Positions 47,401 through 54,919 of a stretch of DNA of 64,000 bases are shown one piece after another (position 1 is the stretch's first letter; every line of letters starts with the position of its first letter). Position numbers and translations under genes: made by a program. This stretch comes from Aequorivita sp. H23M31 (GTDB lineage Bacteria > Bacteroidota > Bacteroidia > Flavobacteriales > Flavobacteriaceae), in the NCBI RefSeq assembly GCF_004022485.1, contig NZ_CP034951.1, positions 1,736,001 through 1,800,000 on the forward strand. The letters run 5' to 3'. The notes beneath the pieces are model-generated. The model was not told where the DNA came from. It made no database searches and was given only the letters and a program-made list of their open reading frames with translations.

Positions 47401-48236
47401 ATATCTTTTATACGGAGGGATGTGAAATTTTCTGAAGTAACCACAGCATTTTCTATGTCTTCAATGGATTTGACATATCCTAAGCCGCGCACCAGATACT
47501 CCACTTGGTTCACTTCCAAAGTTTGGGCACCAATATCGCGGTTGCTCTGTTTTATGGCTTTTACCACCTCACTAAGGCCCACATTGTATTGGCGCATCAG
47601 TTCTGGATCCACATCTACCTGATATTGCTTTACATATCCTCCAACTGAAGCAACTTCTGAAACTCCGTTACTTCCGGAAAGAGCGTATTTTACATAGTAA
47701 TCCTGAATACTCCGAAGCTCCTGCAAGTCCCAACCCCCAGTAACGTTTCCATTTGCATCACGGCCTTCCAAGGTGTACCAAAAAATCTGTCCCAAACCTG
47801 TGGCATCAGGTCCTAGAGTTGGATTTACTCCATCCGGCAGTAAACCTACAGGTAGAGAATTGAGCTTTTCCAGAATCCGGCTTCTACTCCAATAAAACTC
47901 AACGTTTTCCTCAAAAATGATATAAATGCTTGAAAACCCAAACATAGAGGTACTCCTAATGGTTTTCACACCAGGAATTCCCAAAAGAGAAGTGGTGAGC
48001 GGATAGGTAATCTGATCTTCGATATTCTGCGGTGATCTTCCCTCCCAATTGGTAAAAACTATCTGCTGATTTTCGCCTATGTCGGGAATGGCATCCACTG
48101 CCACAGGGTTACTCGGAAGAAAACCGGTATCCCAATTAAATGGCGCATTTACAATTCCCCACGCTATAAAAACGAGCAATAGGAGAAGTGCAACCAGCTT
48201 GTTTTCGATCAAAAATTTTATACTTCTGTTCAGCAT
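44484..48236 (-). CDS. cusA: CusA/CzcA-family heavy-metal RND efflux pump
   Basis: This 1250-residue proton-driven inner-membrane pump exports Cu/Ag or related ions. The proton-relay Asp430 lies in GIAIAIGTMVDMGIILTEN. The family is normally about 1040 residues. Here one extra stretch (about 530-627) adds several hydrophobic helices between TM6 and the mid-molecule TM7, and a second (about 739-808) enlarges the periplasmic domain. The C-terminal half has GVRVRYPRELRANPGDL and FIALFGIATDDGVVMATYL. It is encoded between CusB (5 bases) and TolC (3 bases). Substrate choice of copper is from context. Confidence 0.94.
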   Translation of the reverse strand: MLNRSIKFLIENKLVALLLLLVFIAWGIVNAPFNWDTGFLPSNPVAVDAIPDIGENQQIVFTNWEGRSPQNIEDQITYPLTTSLLGIPGVKTIRSTSMFGFSSIYIIFEENVEFYWSRSRILEKLNSLPVGLLPDGVNPTLGPDATGLGQIFWYTLEGRDANGNVTGGWDLQELRSIQDYYVKYALSGSNGVSEVASVGGYVKQYQVDVDPELMRQYNVGLSEVVKAIKQSNRDIGAQTLEVNQVEYLVRGLGYVKSIEDIENAVVTSENFTSLRIKDIAKVSMGPAARRGILDKEGAEVAGGVVVARYGANPLEVIDNVKEKIKEISAGLPSKKLSDGRVSQVTIVPFYDRTELIHETLNTLDEALSMEILITILVILLMVFNLRASILISGLLPVAVLMVFIAMKLFNVDANIVALSGIAIAIGTMVDMGIILTENIIRHLDEDDGKHPINEVVYTATEEVSGAILTAVLTTIISFIPVFTMIGAEGKLFRPLAFTKTMALTASLVVSLFLIPPFAAYLFRRRKIKINFSFIFQIVLIVIGAIALFYGHFLGLILMCFGITGILSLKGKLSKTQVNRINILISVFAIVFFLAEYWRPLGLDRSIFWNLIFVSVVAFGLLGIFYLFRIYYSRILRWALRNKLLFLSIPTCIVILGFLVMKNSGKEFMPALDEGTFLLMPTSLPHAGVAENKRVLQQLDMAVASIPEIEMVVGKAGRTESALDPAPLSMYENIIQYKPEYMLNENGKQQRYRVNDDGFFQLKSGKFVTNPNREVSNAHIYKASDIKSPFGITRDALIADDDGEYYRNWRPEIKSPDDIWKEIVAATKIPGVTSAPKLQPIETRLVMLQTGMRAPMGIKVKGQDLKQIEAFGLKLESVLKEAEGVKQEAVFADRIVGKPYLLIDIDREKIARYGVSIEEVQNVLEVAVGGMVLTQTVEGRERYGVRVRYPRELRANPGDLKDIYVPVEKGIPVPLGELVNIRYEQGPQAIKSEDTFLVGYVLFDKMDGYAEVDVVERAQALIQDRIDSGDLIVPKGITYRFTGTYENQLRAEKTLSVVVPLALFIIFMILYFQFRSVSTSLMVFSGIAVAFAGGFLMIWFYGQDWFLNFNFLGHNLRELFQIHPINLSVAVWVGFIALFGIATDDGVVMATYLTQTFNKNDPDTVREIRASIVEAGEKRIRPCLMTTATTILALLPILTSTGKGSDIMIPMAIPSFGGMLIALITLFVVPILYSWRKEAKLKNVKLTLKQS

Positions 48237-48241
48237 CTCGA

Positions 48242-49981
48242 TTATTTTAAAGTATCGATTACACTTCCACAGCTAAGCATGGCATCGCCGTAATATGGAT
48301 TATGGACCTCAGGAGAATGACTGAGCCAAATTGCACCCTTGTTGCTATTTGCCATTGGGCATTTAACTACATAGACCGCCTGTGGCAATACCTTAATATT
48401 GTTTGCAATGGCCGTTATATTTTCAGAAAGAATGATAAAATGGTCACGCTGATTCTCGATGTTATTGCTCTCTGTAATTGCCACGAGCATATCCTTTATC
48501 CTGAAAAGATGGCCTTTCTCCATTTTGTGCAAGGTCTTTGTCTCAATACTTTTCAGTTGTTTCAGCATGGTTTCGGCCTTTGGCTTAACCGCTTTTACTT
48601 CAGAGGTTACAAATGCATCTTTTAAATCCATATAGGAGTCGATAATCGGTAAAAATTCCTTCTGAAAAGCTTCGGGTAGGTCCATTTTCATCTGTACTGT
48701 CTCTGTAGTACCGCTCGTACTTTCCTTTTCCAACGGTCCTGTATGGTTCATCATTGAGGTCTTGCCCTGTAATTGTGCAGCAGCATCCACGGTAAAGCTG
48801 CCATTGGTGACGATTTCCTCACCTGGGCGTAAACCACTAATAATCTCATAACTATCGTTAGTGGTAGCCCCTAAGGAAACTTCCCGCATCTCAAAAATAG
48901 GTTCAGCAGAGTCGGGTTTTACATATACCACCGAACGGACTCCTGTCCATAGAACCGCGGATTTGGGGATGAGCATCGCATTTTCCTGTTTTGAACTTAC
49001 ACCTGAAATCTTGCCCTCAACAAACATTCCCGGCTTAAGGATTCCATCTTTATTATTTAGTTCGGCACGAACGCCAACTGTACGCTTCGCTGTTGCCAAG
49101 GTGGGTTCTATAAAGGATATTTTGGCATCAAAGTCCTTATTAGGGTAGGCGTTGGTGGTCACTTTTATTTCTTGCCCAACCTTTAATTGGGAAATTTGAT
49201 TTTCGTAGGCATCAAACATTGCCCAAACGGTATTAAGGTTAGCAATCTTTAGCAAAGGCTGGCCTTGTTTTACATAGTCGCCTTCACTGACCAATTTTTC
49301 TGAAACCGTACCCGAGACCGTGGCATAAACGGGGAAATTCTCCTTTACCTTTCCCGAATGTTCGATATCGTCTATCTGCTTTTCCGAAAGTTTCCAAAGT
49401 TTTAGTTTATTACGCACCGCTTGATATAGCTTTGGTTGGGATTCTTTTAAAGAGGCAGCGGTAATAAGTTCTTGTTGAGCCGATACCAATTCGGGCGCAT
49501 AGATGGTGGCAAGCAATTGCCCTCGGTTTACTTTTTCGCCTATGAAATTGATATTCAGTTTTTCTATCCTTCCGGAGAAATAGGAACTTTGTACGGAATT
49601 ATCCTCTTGGTTTTCCTCAATTTTCCCAGAAAGTTTCAGGACGCCCCCCTCAACTTGCCCATCTCCCACCACCGAAGTTTGCACATTAGCAAGAGCCAAG
49701 GCATTTTCGGAAAGTTTAAATTGGTCCACGCTCAACCCGGCAGCATCAGTTTCGGCGGGAATAAGTTCCATCCCGCAGATGGGGCAGTCACCGGGTTCAG
49801 GTTGCATAATTTGTGGGTGCATAGAGCAGGTCCACATTTGCACTTGATTTTCATCTTTGTGGTTGTGTACAGTTGCGCTTTCGGCTGTGTGGGTATTTAC
49901 ATCTTTTGTATTTCCGAAAAACAAGTAGCCCAACAAAAGACCTACTAATAATATTGCTATGTAAACGATATATTTTTTCAT
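48242..49981 (-). CDS. cusB: CusB-family periplasmic adaptor with HMBD and DUF3347 domains
   Basis: This adaptor links CusA to TolC and delivers metal. From the ATG at 49981 it has 579 residues. It has a membrane anchor (about 4-22) and a metal-binding module TCSMHPQI...CPICGMEL (C52, H55, C66, C69), then the hairpin/lipoyl/beta-barrel core (about 90-420). A C-terminal DUF3347-type domain ends CPMANSNKGAIWLS...NPYYGDAMLSCG. The frame is open upstream to 50080, but that part is a dispersed repeat, not protein. The family's Met ligand set may be replaced by these extra modules. Confidence 0.93.
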   Translation of the reverse strand: MKKYIVYIAILLVGLLLGYLFFGNTKDVNTHTAESATVHNHKDENQVQMWTCSMHPQIMQPEPGDCPICGMELIPAETDAAGLSVDQFKLSENALALANVQTSVVGDGQVEGGVLKLSGKIEENQEDNSVQSSYFSGRIEKLNINFIGEKVNRGQLLATIYAPELVSAQQELITAASLKESQPKLYQAVRNKLKLWKLSEKQIDDIEHSGKVKENFPVYATVSGTVSEKLVSEGDYVKQGQPLLKIANLNTVWAMFDAYENQISQLKVGQEIKVTTNAYPNKDFDAKISFIEPTLATAKRTVGVRAELNNKDGILKPGMFVEGKISGVSSKQENAMLIPKSAVLWTGVRSVVYVKPDSAEPIFEMREVSLGATTNDSYEIISGLRPGEEIVTNGSFTVDAAAQLQGKTSMMNHTGPLEKESTSGTTETVQMKMDLPEAFQKEFLPIIDSYMDLKDAFVTSEVKAVKPKAETMLKQLKSIETKTLHKMEKGHLFRIKDMLVAITESNNIENQRDHFIILSENITAIANNIKVLPQAVYVVKCPMANSNKGAIWLSHSPEVHNPYYGDAMLSCGSVIDTLK

Positions 49982-49996
49982 ATCTAAGTTTTTTTT

Positions 49997-50077
49997 GCAC
50001 CAGGGATTGCAGCGGCATCCTTTTTTGGTTCTTTTTCTGAACCAAAAAAGATATAGCGGAAAGCCCGCCCGGGTGCC
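49997..50077. repeat. Dispersed palindromic repeat upstream of cusB
   Basis: Outer arms GCACC/GGTGC and a perfect inner stem TTTTTTGGTTC (50021-50031)/GAACCAAAAAA (50039-50049) flank related words GATTGCAGCGG and GATATAGCGG. It fills most of the 105-base gap between cusB and the DUF305 gene. I recall this wording as a frequent intergenic repeat in Flavobacteriaceae. It could attenuate transcription between the two genes. Confidence 0.75.
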
Positions 50078-50086
50078 CAAATAAAA

Positions 50087-50566
50087 TTAATCATTCTGGT
50101 TCTCCAGCCTTTTTATATAGGCCTTCATCTCAGCGATTTCCTTTTCTTGGGTTTTAATAATTCCGTTTGCCAGTTTTCTAACTTCAGGATCTTTTATGTT
50201 GGCTCTTTTGCTGGTTAAAATCGCAATGGAATGATGGGGAATCATGCCCTTCATATACAGAATATCATCAACGGGTTCCTGGATCCTTACTAAAGTGAGC
50301 GCGCTAACGAAAAGCACTAGGCTACCTAATAAAATAGCAGCATTCTTCTTTTTATTACGGTACATTTTGTGCATAACGGACCACATTATTACCGCCATTG
50401 CAGAAATACCCAAACATGTCATATAAAATCTTGTAAGGCTGAAGTACACATGGTCTATCTCGTAAGTATTGAGATACATCGTGATATACATTGCCACAAA
50501 AGATGCCGCAAGCATTAAAATGAATTTGGTATAGGTGTTTTTATTGGTTTGATGTGAACTTGCCAT
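50087..50566 (-). CDS. DUF305 membrane protein
   Basis: This 159-residue protein has three membrane helices (about 14-33, 43-65 and 77-95) and a C-terminal DUF305 segment outside the membrane with MKGMIPHHSIAILTSKRANIKDPEVRKLA. The Met/His-rich GMIPHHS motif is typical and suggests copper binding; DUF305 proteins often occur in copper-resistance clusters. It lies upstream of cusB on the same strand. Function beyond metal binding is unknown. Confidence 0.88.
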   Translation of the reverse strand: MASSHQTNKNTYTKFILMLAASFVAMYITMYLNTYEIDHVYFSLTRFYMTCLGISAMAVIMWSVMHKMYRNKKKNAAILLGSLVLFVSALTLVRIQEPVDDILYMKGMIPHHSIAILTSKRANIKDPEVRKLANGIIKTQEKEIAEMKAYIKRLENQND

Positions 50567-50805
50567 AATTTTATCTTTTTTGTTATGAGTAATTAAACTT
50601 GGCTTTGGTTGTACAGCGAACTTTAAAAAGTCGGCATTAACGAAGGCCCCGATAAAAGTTTATCATCACGCTAAAAATAAAATCAGGTATGATTTGAGAA
50701 GTAGGAAAAGCTGTATGAAAAAGAACTCCTAAGAAAAAATGGAGTTGTAATCATGAGAATCCTGCCTTCAGTTTATCCCAAGGGGGGCCGAAAGACAGGA
50801 ATTAA
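50567..50805. other. Gap between DUF305 and HYC_CC_PP genes
   Basis: These 239 bases hold no gene I can support, no clear terminator and no regulator binding site that I recognise. Confidence 0.4.
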
Positions 50806-51216
50806 TCAAATTAGGAAAGTATCGTACAGAATATTCAAATCCTGTTCGAGCGGTGGCGGACTATAATCCGCGAAGAATATTTTATGGGTGGAAGCTATTT
50901 CAACTTCGTGAAGTACAAATACAGATACAAAAGAGGCGATAAATGTTTTCTGAAAACTTATATCAAAAGAAGCTTTCGCAAAATTATCGTCTGTATTAAT
51001 TTTGGTAATATGATTTTGGCAGCAATGGTCCTCGTGAACATCTTCGGCTTCGCAGGAAGAATCTAAATCCTCTTCCATTCCGCAGGAAAGATGCTTTTCG
51101 CCAAGGGTAACTTCAGACATCATTTCCATTCCACTGCAAAAATGCTGGGCATAAGCAATCCCCGAGCTGCTGGCAAGCATAAGAAGGGAAAGGAATATGG
51201 AAATGGCTTTTTTCAT
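50806..51216 (-). CDS. HYC_CC_PP family protein
   Basis: This 136-residue exported protein has a signal peptide to about residue 23 (SGIAYAQHFCSG). The family name comes from its motifs, seen here as a variant H-F-C, the CC pair (EDHCCQNH) and PP (YSPPP). Further Cys residues (C45, C54) and Met-rich GMEMM suggest metal binding. Its place beside copper genes is usual for the family, whose role is unknown. A -7 box ends 7 bases before the ATG. Confidence 0.88.
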   Translation of the reverse strand: MKKAISIFLSLLMLASSSGIAYAQHFCSGMEMMSEVTLGEKHLSCGMEEDLDSSCEAEDVHEDHCCQNHITKINTDDNFAKASFDISFQKTFIASFVSVFVLHEVEIASTHKIFFADYSPPPLEQDLNILYDTFLI

Positions 51217-51223
51217 TTAAACA

Positions 51224-51231
51224 CAAAAATA
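51224..51231 (-). promoter_or_regulatory. -7 promoter box for the HYC_CC_PP gene
   Basis: On the minus strand this reads TATTTTTG, ending 7 bases before the ATG at 51216, so the message would have almost no leader. Confidence 0.4.
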
Positions 51232-51306
51232 CGAAAATTAATGTGATGTCCGGAAAGATTTCTAGAAACTGGCCTTCCTAAGTGAATAGTAGCCAGTAAA
51301 TCTTAC

Positions 51307-51858
51307 TTATTGAATTTCAGAATCTACACGCCCACATTTTAGCATTTTATCACCAAAATATGGATTAAGAATATCTTTCCCGCTACTAATCCAATAGGCT
51401 CCTTTATTATTAAATGCCATAGGACAAAATTGTTTATAAAGCTTTCCAGATTTTAGAGTTCCCTGGAGCATTTTCTCCATCCCGCTGCTCAATTCCTCAA
51501 AATTTTCGCGCTGTACTTTAATATCATTAGATTCTGCCATCTCGGAAACTGCATTTTGGATGGGCTCCTCTACTTGCATTTCCTGAAGCATTGGTAATAA
51601 TTTAGACGATTCTGAGCTCGTCTTTTCCGCATCTGTATTTATTAAAGCATTTTCAACCTCTAGATACTGATTAAAAATAGCCTCCATTTTCGGGTCATTA
51701 AATTCCGCTTCCATTTTGGCAACTTCATAAGCCTCCTTAGGGGCTTCAGCACTATTATCAACAGTTACAACCTCTAGCTCAGTTTCCTTAGTATTGTCTT
51801 TACAAGAGATTACTGCCAAACTTAAAAATGCGATAAAAAGAATCGATACGTTTTTCAT
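51307..51858 (-). CDS. DUF3347 domain lipoprotein
   Basis: This 183-residue protein has a lipobox (AVISC, Cys19). The DUF3347 domain (about 55-183) is helical and ends with CPMAFNNKGAYWIS and NPYFGDKMLKCG. This end closely matches the C terminus of the CusB homologue encoded 1.3 kb downstream. The CPM and Cys-Gly motifs could bind Cu(I). It is the first gene of the copper region in the direction of transcription. Confidence 0.87.
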   Translation of the reverse strand: MKNVSILFIAFLSLAVISCKDNTKETELEVVTVDNSAEAPKEAYEVAKMEAEFNDPKMEAIFNQYLEVENALINTDAEKTSSESSKLLPMLQEMQVEEPIQNAVSEMAESNDIKVQRENFEELSSGMEKMLQGTLKSGKLYKQFCPMAFNNKGAYWISSGKDILNPYFGDKMLKCGRVDSEIQ

Positions 51859-51880
51859 GTCTATAAAAAATTTAGAATTG

Positions 51881-51888
51881 CAAATATA
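51881..51888 (-). promoter_or_regulatory. -7 promoter box for the DUF3347 gene
   Basis: On the minus strand this reads TATATTTG, 22 bases before the ATG at 51858. It may be the main promoter of the copper region. Confidence 0.5.
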
Positions 51889-51894
51889 CCAAAA

Positions 51895-52329
51895 TCATGC
51901 GGATTTTTGTTTTTGAAAATAAAAGGCAGGCACTAGGATAAGAAGAAATAACGGCTGAATAAGAAATCTTCTTACATAAAACAAAACCAACAAATTATCG
52001 GTTCCTTCCAAGGAATAAATAAGAAGCGTGAAAACTACCATAAACAGGGCGAACAGAACGACATAAAGTAGTACGGAAAGTTTGATTATTCCTCTATCCA
52101 AAAAAACCAACCAGAGTATGAATAATGAAATTAAAGTATTTAGAAAATATCTGAATGCCAACCCCATTAAGAGTGATGAAACGTCCATTTCTGGAATGGG
52201 CATTCTTGTATAATCCCCTTTAAAAAATTCGAGAAGTGGATCATAAAACAAATTATCCTCAAAACCTCGAACAAGGAGCAGCAGAATACCGCAAATGATA
52301 ATGCCTACAATTCTAAGAAGCCGTTTCAC
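51895..52329 (-). CDS. Exosortase F system-associated membrane protein
   Basis: This 144-residue protein has about four membrane helices (about 5-22, 51-80, 85-107 and 116-137). Its match to the partner protein always found after xrtF in Flavobacteriia, and its 4-base overlap with xrtF here, support the call. Its molecular role is not known. Confidence 0.85.
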   Translation of the reverse strand: MKRLLRIVGIIICGILLLLVRGFEDNLFYDPLLEFFKGDYTRMPIPEMDVSSLLMGLAFRYFLNTLISLFILWLVFLDRGIIKLSVLLYVVLFALFMVVFTLLIYSLEGTDNLLVLFYVRRFLIQPLFLLILVPAFYFQKQKSA

Positions 52330-52871
52330 TTAGAAGGTTTTGCGTTCAACGTCCGTACCCAAATTATCCATAATAAGAAAACCATACCATAGATTACCGC
52401 AGGAAATATTACGGAATGTAGCACATCTTGATATTCAGGATATTTATATAGGGCAATTGCCAGCATTGCTATCCTAAATATATTTACCACATAAATTAAA
52501 ACTGCCCCTGCCAAAAGAAAGAAAAATGTTTTTTTAAACTTTTCGGCAAAAGAAATGACAAAAGCGACAAAAAGAATTATTACGCTCACGGCATTACAGC
52601 CTTCCACAATATTAATTGCATAGTTTTTCTCAAGAATTATGAACATCCCTTTATGTTGAGGAACGTACTCCATCCTTGGTTGGTATCCCAGGGCATCTAG
52701 GAGAGCGGAACTTTGCCTGGCTACCAGATTGGTAAAGAAATCTGGCGGGTATCCACTGTTTACGGAAATCTTTAAATAATAAGCATATAGTGCGCTAAGC
52801 ACCAAATAGGTTCCTAAAAACAGAATCACGAACTTGATGACGGATTTGTATTTTATAAAAAGGTCTTTCAA
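52326..52871 (-). CDS. xrtF: Exosortase XrtF
   Basis: Exosortases are membrane-embedded cysteine proteases or transpeptidases that process C-terminal sorting signals. The 181-residue protein has a helical bundle with the three conserved residues Cys92 (VEGCNAVSV), Arg133 (NIFRIAM) and His152 (LHSVIFP). Length and motifs fit the XrtF subtype of Flavobacteriia. No protein with a matching C-terminal signal is visible in this window, and the natural substrate of XrtF is not known to me. Its promoter is divergent from that of the reductase homologue. Confidence 0.93.
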   Translation of the reverse strand: MKDLFIKYKSVIKFVILFLGTYLVLSALYAYYLKISVNSGYPPDFFTNLVARQSSALLDALGYQPRMEYVPQHKGMFIILEKNYAINIVEGCNAVSVIILFVAFVISFAEKFKKTFFFLLAGAVLIYVVNIFRIAMLAIALYKYPEYQDVLHSVIFPAVIYGMVFLLWIIWVRTLNAKPSK

Positions 52872-52893
52872 AGCTTTATTTAAAAATTTTTAA

Positions 52894-52901
52894 CAAATAT
52901 A
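52894..52901 (-). promoter_or_regulatory. -7 promoter box for xrtF
   Basis: On the minus strand this reads TATATTTG, 22 bases before the xrtF ATG. Confidence 0.5.
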
Positions 52902-52938
52902 CAGTATTTGAGTTATGCTGAAAGTGTTTGTTTTCAAA

Positions 52939-52946
52939 TACCTTTG
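52939..52946 (+). promoter_or_regulatory. -7 promoter box for the GAF-domain gene
   Basis: TACCTTTG ends 26 bases before the ATG at 52973. It is divergent from the xrtF promoter. Confidence 0.5.
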
Positions 52947-52972
52947 AGTAAATAATTCTAAAAATTTATCCC

Positions 52973-53428
52973 ATGCCCTTTACCTCTCTAAGACCAAAGA
53001 TCAAAACGATTTTAGCCAACGAAAATGACGAAATCGACAGTCGCTTGACCGAGGTTTGTGAATTATTGCAAACTAACATTGGGTATTATGATTGGGTAGG
53101 ATTCTATTTCGCAAATGAAGCGGAAAAGACTTTGCATCTCCGGGCTTTTGCAGGTGAGCCAACCGATCATACGGTTATCCCTTTCGGAAAAGGTATCTGT
53201 GGTCAGGTGGCGATATCAAACTCCAATTTTGTTGTACCCGATGTAAGTGCCCAAAACAATTACATAGCCTGTAGTATTAATGTTAGGTCTGAAATAGTGG
53301 TTCCTCTCTTTAAAGATGAAAAAAATATTGGCCAGATAGATATTGACTCCCATATTGCCGATCCATTTTCTGTTGAAGACGAACGATTTTTGGAATGGGT
53401 GAACGAAGAAGTTGCGAAGATACTTTAG
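52973..53428 (+). CDS. GAF-domain free methionine-(R)-sulfoxide reductase homologue
   Basis: This 151-residue single GAF-domain protein resembles fRMsr, which reduces free methionine-R-sulfoxide. Cys100 (NYIACS) aligns with the catalytic cysteine and Cys76 (GKGICG), 24 residues earlier, with a resolving cysteine. The third family cysteine, ten residues before Cys76, is replaced by His66. Activity with two cysteines is plausible but not certain. The downstream pair of genes is convergent. Confidence 0.85.
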   Translation: MPFTSLRPKIKTILANENDEIDSRLTEVCELLQTNIGYYDWVGFYFANEAEKTLHLRAFAGEPTDHTVIPFGKGICGQVAISNSNFVVPDVSAQNNYIACSINVRSEIVVPLFKDEKNIGQIDIDSHIADPFSVEDERFLEWVNEEVAKIL

Positions 53429-53472
53429 TTCTGTTCAAAGACATTTTTGGCGCAACTTCTTCGAAAATTCTG

Positions 53473-53497
53473 AATTCTGAATTCTGAATTCAGAATT
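53473..53497. terminator. Palindrome between convergent genes
   Basis: Perfect 11-base arms AATTCTGAATT/AATTCAGAATT with a CTG loop lie between the GAF gene (plus) and the permease gene (minus). It is AT-rich and lacks a strong T run, so it may be a weak terminator or a copy of a recurrent ATTCAGAATT intergenic word. Confidence 0.5.
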
Positions 53498-53499
53498 AA

Positions 53500-54756
53500 T
53501 CACATTCCCGTTCTAATGGCCTCCACAGGATCCAATTTGGATGCTGAGATTGCTGGTAGAATTCCTGATATCAAACCGATAACTGCCGAAATTGCGGTAC
53601 CGAGAAACATATTCCACGGTGAAAGAATAAACTGGAAATCGCCCGTAAACTGAGAAACGATTATTGAAGCAATATAAACCAAAACCAGCCCAATAAGACC
53701 TCCAATTACCGCAAGAATAACCGCTTCAAATAAAAACTGGAAAAGAATAAACTTATTTTTTGCTCCTAAGGATTTCTGAATACCTATTAAATTGGTGCGC
53801 TCCTTGACACTTACAAACATAATATTGGCAATCCCGAACCCACCTACCAAAAGAGAAAATCCGCTAATTATTAACCCTATAATATTCATGCTGCGGGTAA
53901 TATCTTCGATAAAGTCTGCCAGTCCCTGCATTTCGTTAATAAAAAAATTGCTTATTTGATCAGGTTTTAAACCTCTTTTGGTGCGAAGCTGCTGAGTTAA
54001 AAGAGCTTTAAATTCTTCAATGTCTATTCCCTTTTTGGGCTTAACAACTATTTGGGCAAAATTCATTTTGTTGTTATCTCCATAAATCCGTCGTACCACA
54101 TTCACGGGTAGATAAACAGCGGTATCTTTCGAATTTCCGAAAAGCCCAGACCCTTCTTTTTCCAATACACCGATTACCGAAAATTTCCTCCCATAGATTC
54201 TCACTTTTTTTCCAATGGCATTTGCTGAACCGCCAAATAGCTTATTTGCAATTTCATTTCCCAAAACCACCACCATAGAGCCACTATTTGATTCCGAAGC
54301 ATTAAAAAACCGCCCTTCATCAAATTTGAGAGCTTCAATAAAGTAATAACTATCCGTAACGGCGGCAACTGGAACATTATCCACTTGATTGTCCTCATAT
54401 TTTACGGTTTCAGCAGGCACATTAAGAGCAAAAGTGGCATACTCAAGATTAGGAGTATTCCGCTCCAAATATTGGAATTCATCATAGGTTACATCTGGGA
54501 ACTGTTGCCACTTCCATTGCGGAATATCGGTAGGCCCAAAGTTAACACGCATAACTACCATGGTATTTTTATCGAGGCCACTAAGGCTCCCCTCTATTTC
54601 CTTTTTCAAGGAATCCACAGCCGCTAGAACAGCAATTATGGAAAAAATCCCAATAGTAACACCCACAAGCGAAAGAAAAGTTCGCAGCTTGTTGTTAGTG
54701 AGCGCATTAATGGCGAAATTGAAACTTTCTTTTAAAACCCTTAAATAAATTAGCAT
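53500..54756 (-). CDS. MacB/FtsX-type ABC transporter permease
   Basis: This 418-residue permease has an N-terminal membrane helix (about 23-46), a periplasmic MacB core domain (about 50-275) and three C-terminal helices (about 290-315, 335-365 and 375-405), ending KLDPVEAIRTGM as family members do. Such proteins couple ATP hydrolysis to mechanical work in lipoprotein, peptide or toxin export. No ATPase gene is beside it here, so it must pair with one encoded elsewhere or just outside. Confidence 0.92.
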   Translation of the reverse strand: MLIYLRVLKESFNFAINALTNNKLRTFLSLVGVTIGIFSIIAVLAAVDSLKKEIEGSLSGLDKNTMVVMRVNFGPTDIPQWKWQQFPDVTYDEFQYLERNTPNLEYATFALNVPAETVKYEDNQVDNVPVAAVTDSYYFIEALKFDEGRFFNASESNSGSMVVVLGNEIANKLFGGSANAIGKKVRIYGRKFSVIGVLEKEGSGLFGNSKDTAVYLPVNVVRRIYGDNNKMNFAQIVVKPKKGIDIEEFKALLTQQLRTKRGLKPDQISNFFINEMQGLADFIEDITRSMNIIGLIISGFSLLVGGFGIANIMFVSVKERTNLIGIQKSLGAKNKFILFQFLFEAVILAVIGGLIGLVLVYIASIIVSQFTGDFQFILSPWNMFLGTAISAVIGLISGILPAISASKLDPVEAIRTGM

Positions 54757-54875
54757 CTATTCGATTTTCCTGTTAAATCTACCCGAACTTAATCCCTTGT
54801 GGCCTCCATTTATTTAGTAGATAAAAGTATGACGTTTTATACGTGCTTACGTTACAAATTTACTAATCAATTATG

Positions 54876-54883
54876 TACTTTTG
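54876..54883 (+). promoter_or_regulatory. -7 promoter box for purH
   Basis: TACTTTTG ends 36 bases before the purH ATG. No clear -33 element. Confidence 0.5.
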
Positions 54884-54919
54884 CATCTTTCCAAAAAATG
54901 ACATTCAAATAGTTTCCAA

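Noticed and set aside
49472..49948. 158-codon plus-strand frame opposite cusB
   Set aside because: It is antisense to the conserved adaptor and has no supporting promoter or family match.
37002..51858. Copper region as an integrated genomic island
   Set aside because: I found no integrase, tRNA or flanking attachment repeats; the adjacent IS4-type element has its own duplication and marks no boundary.
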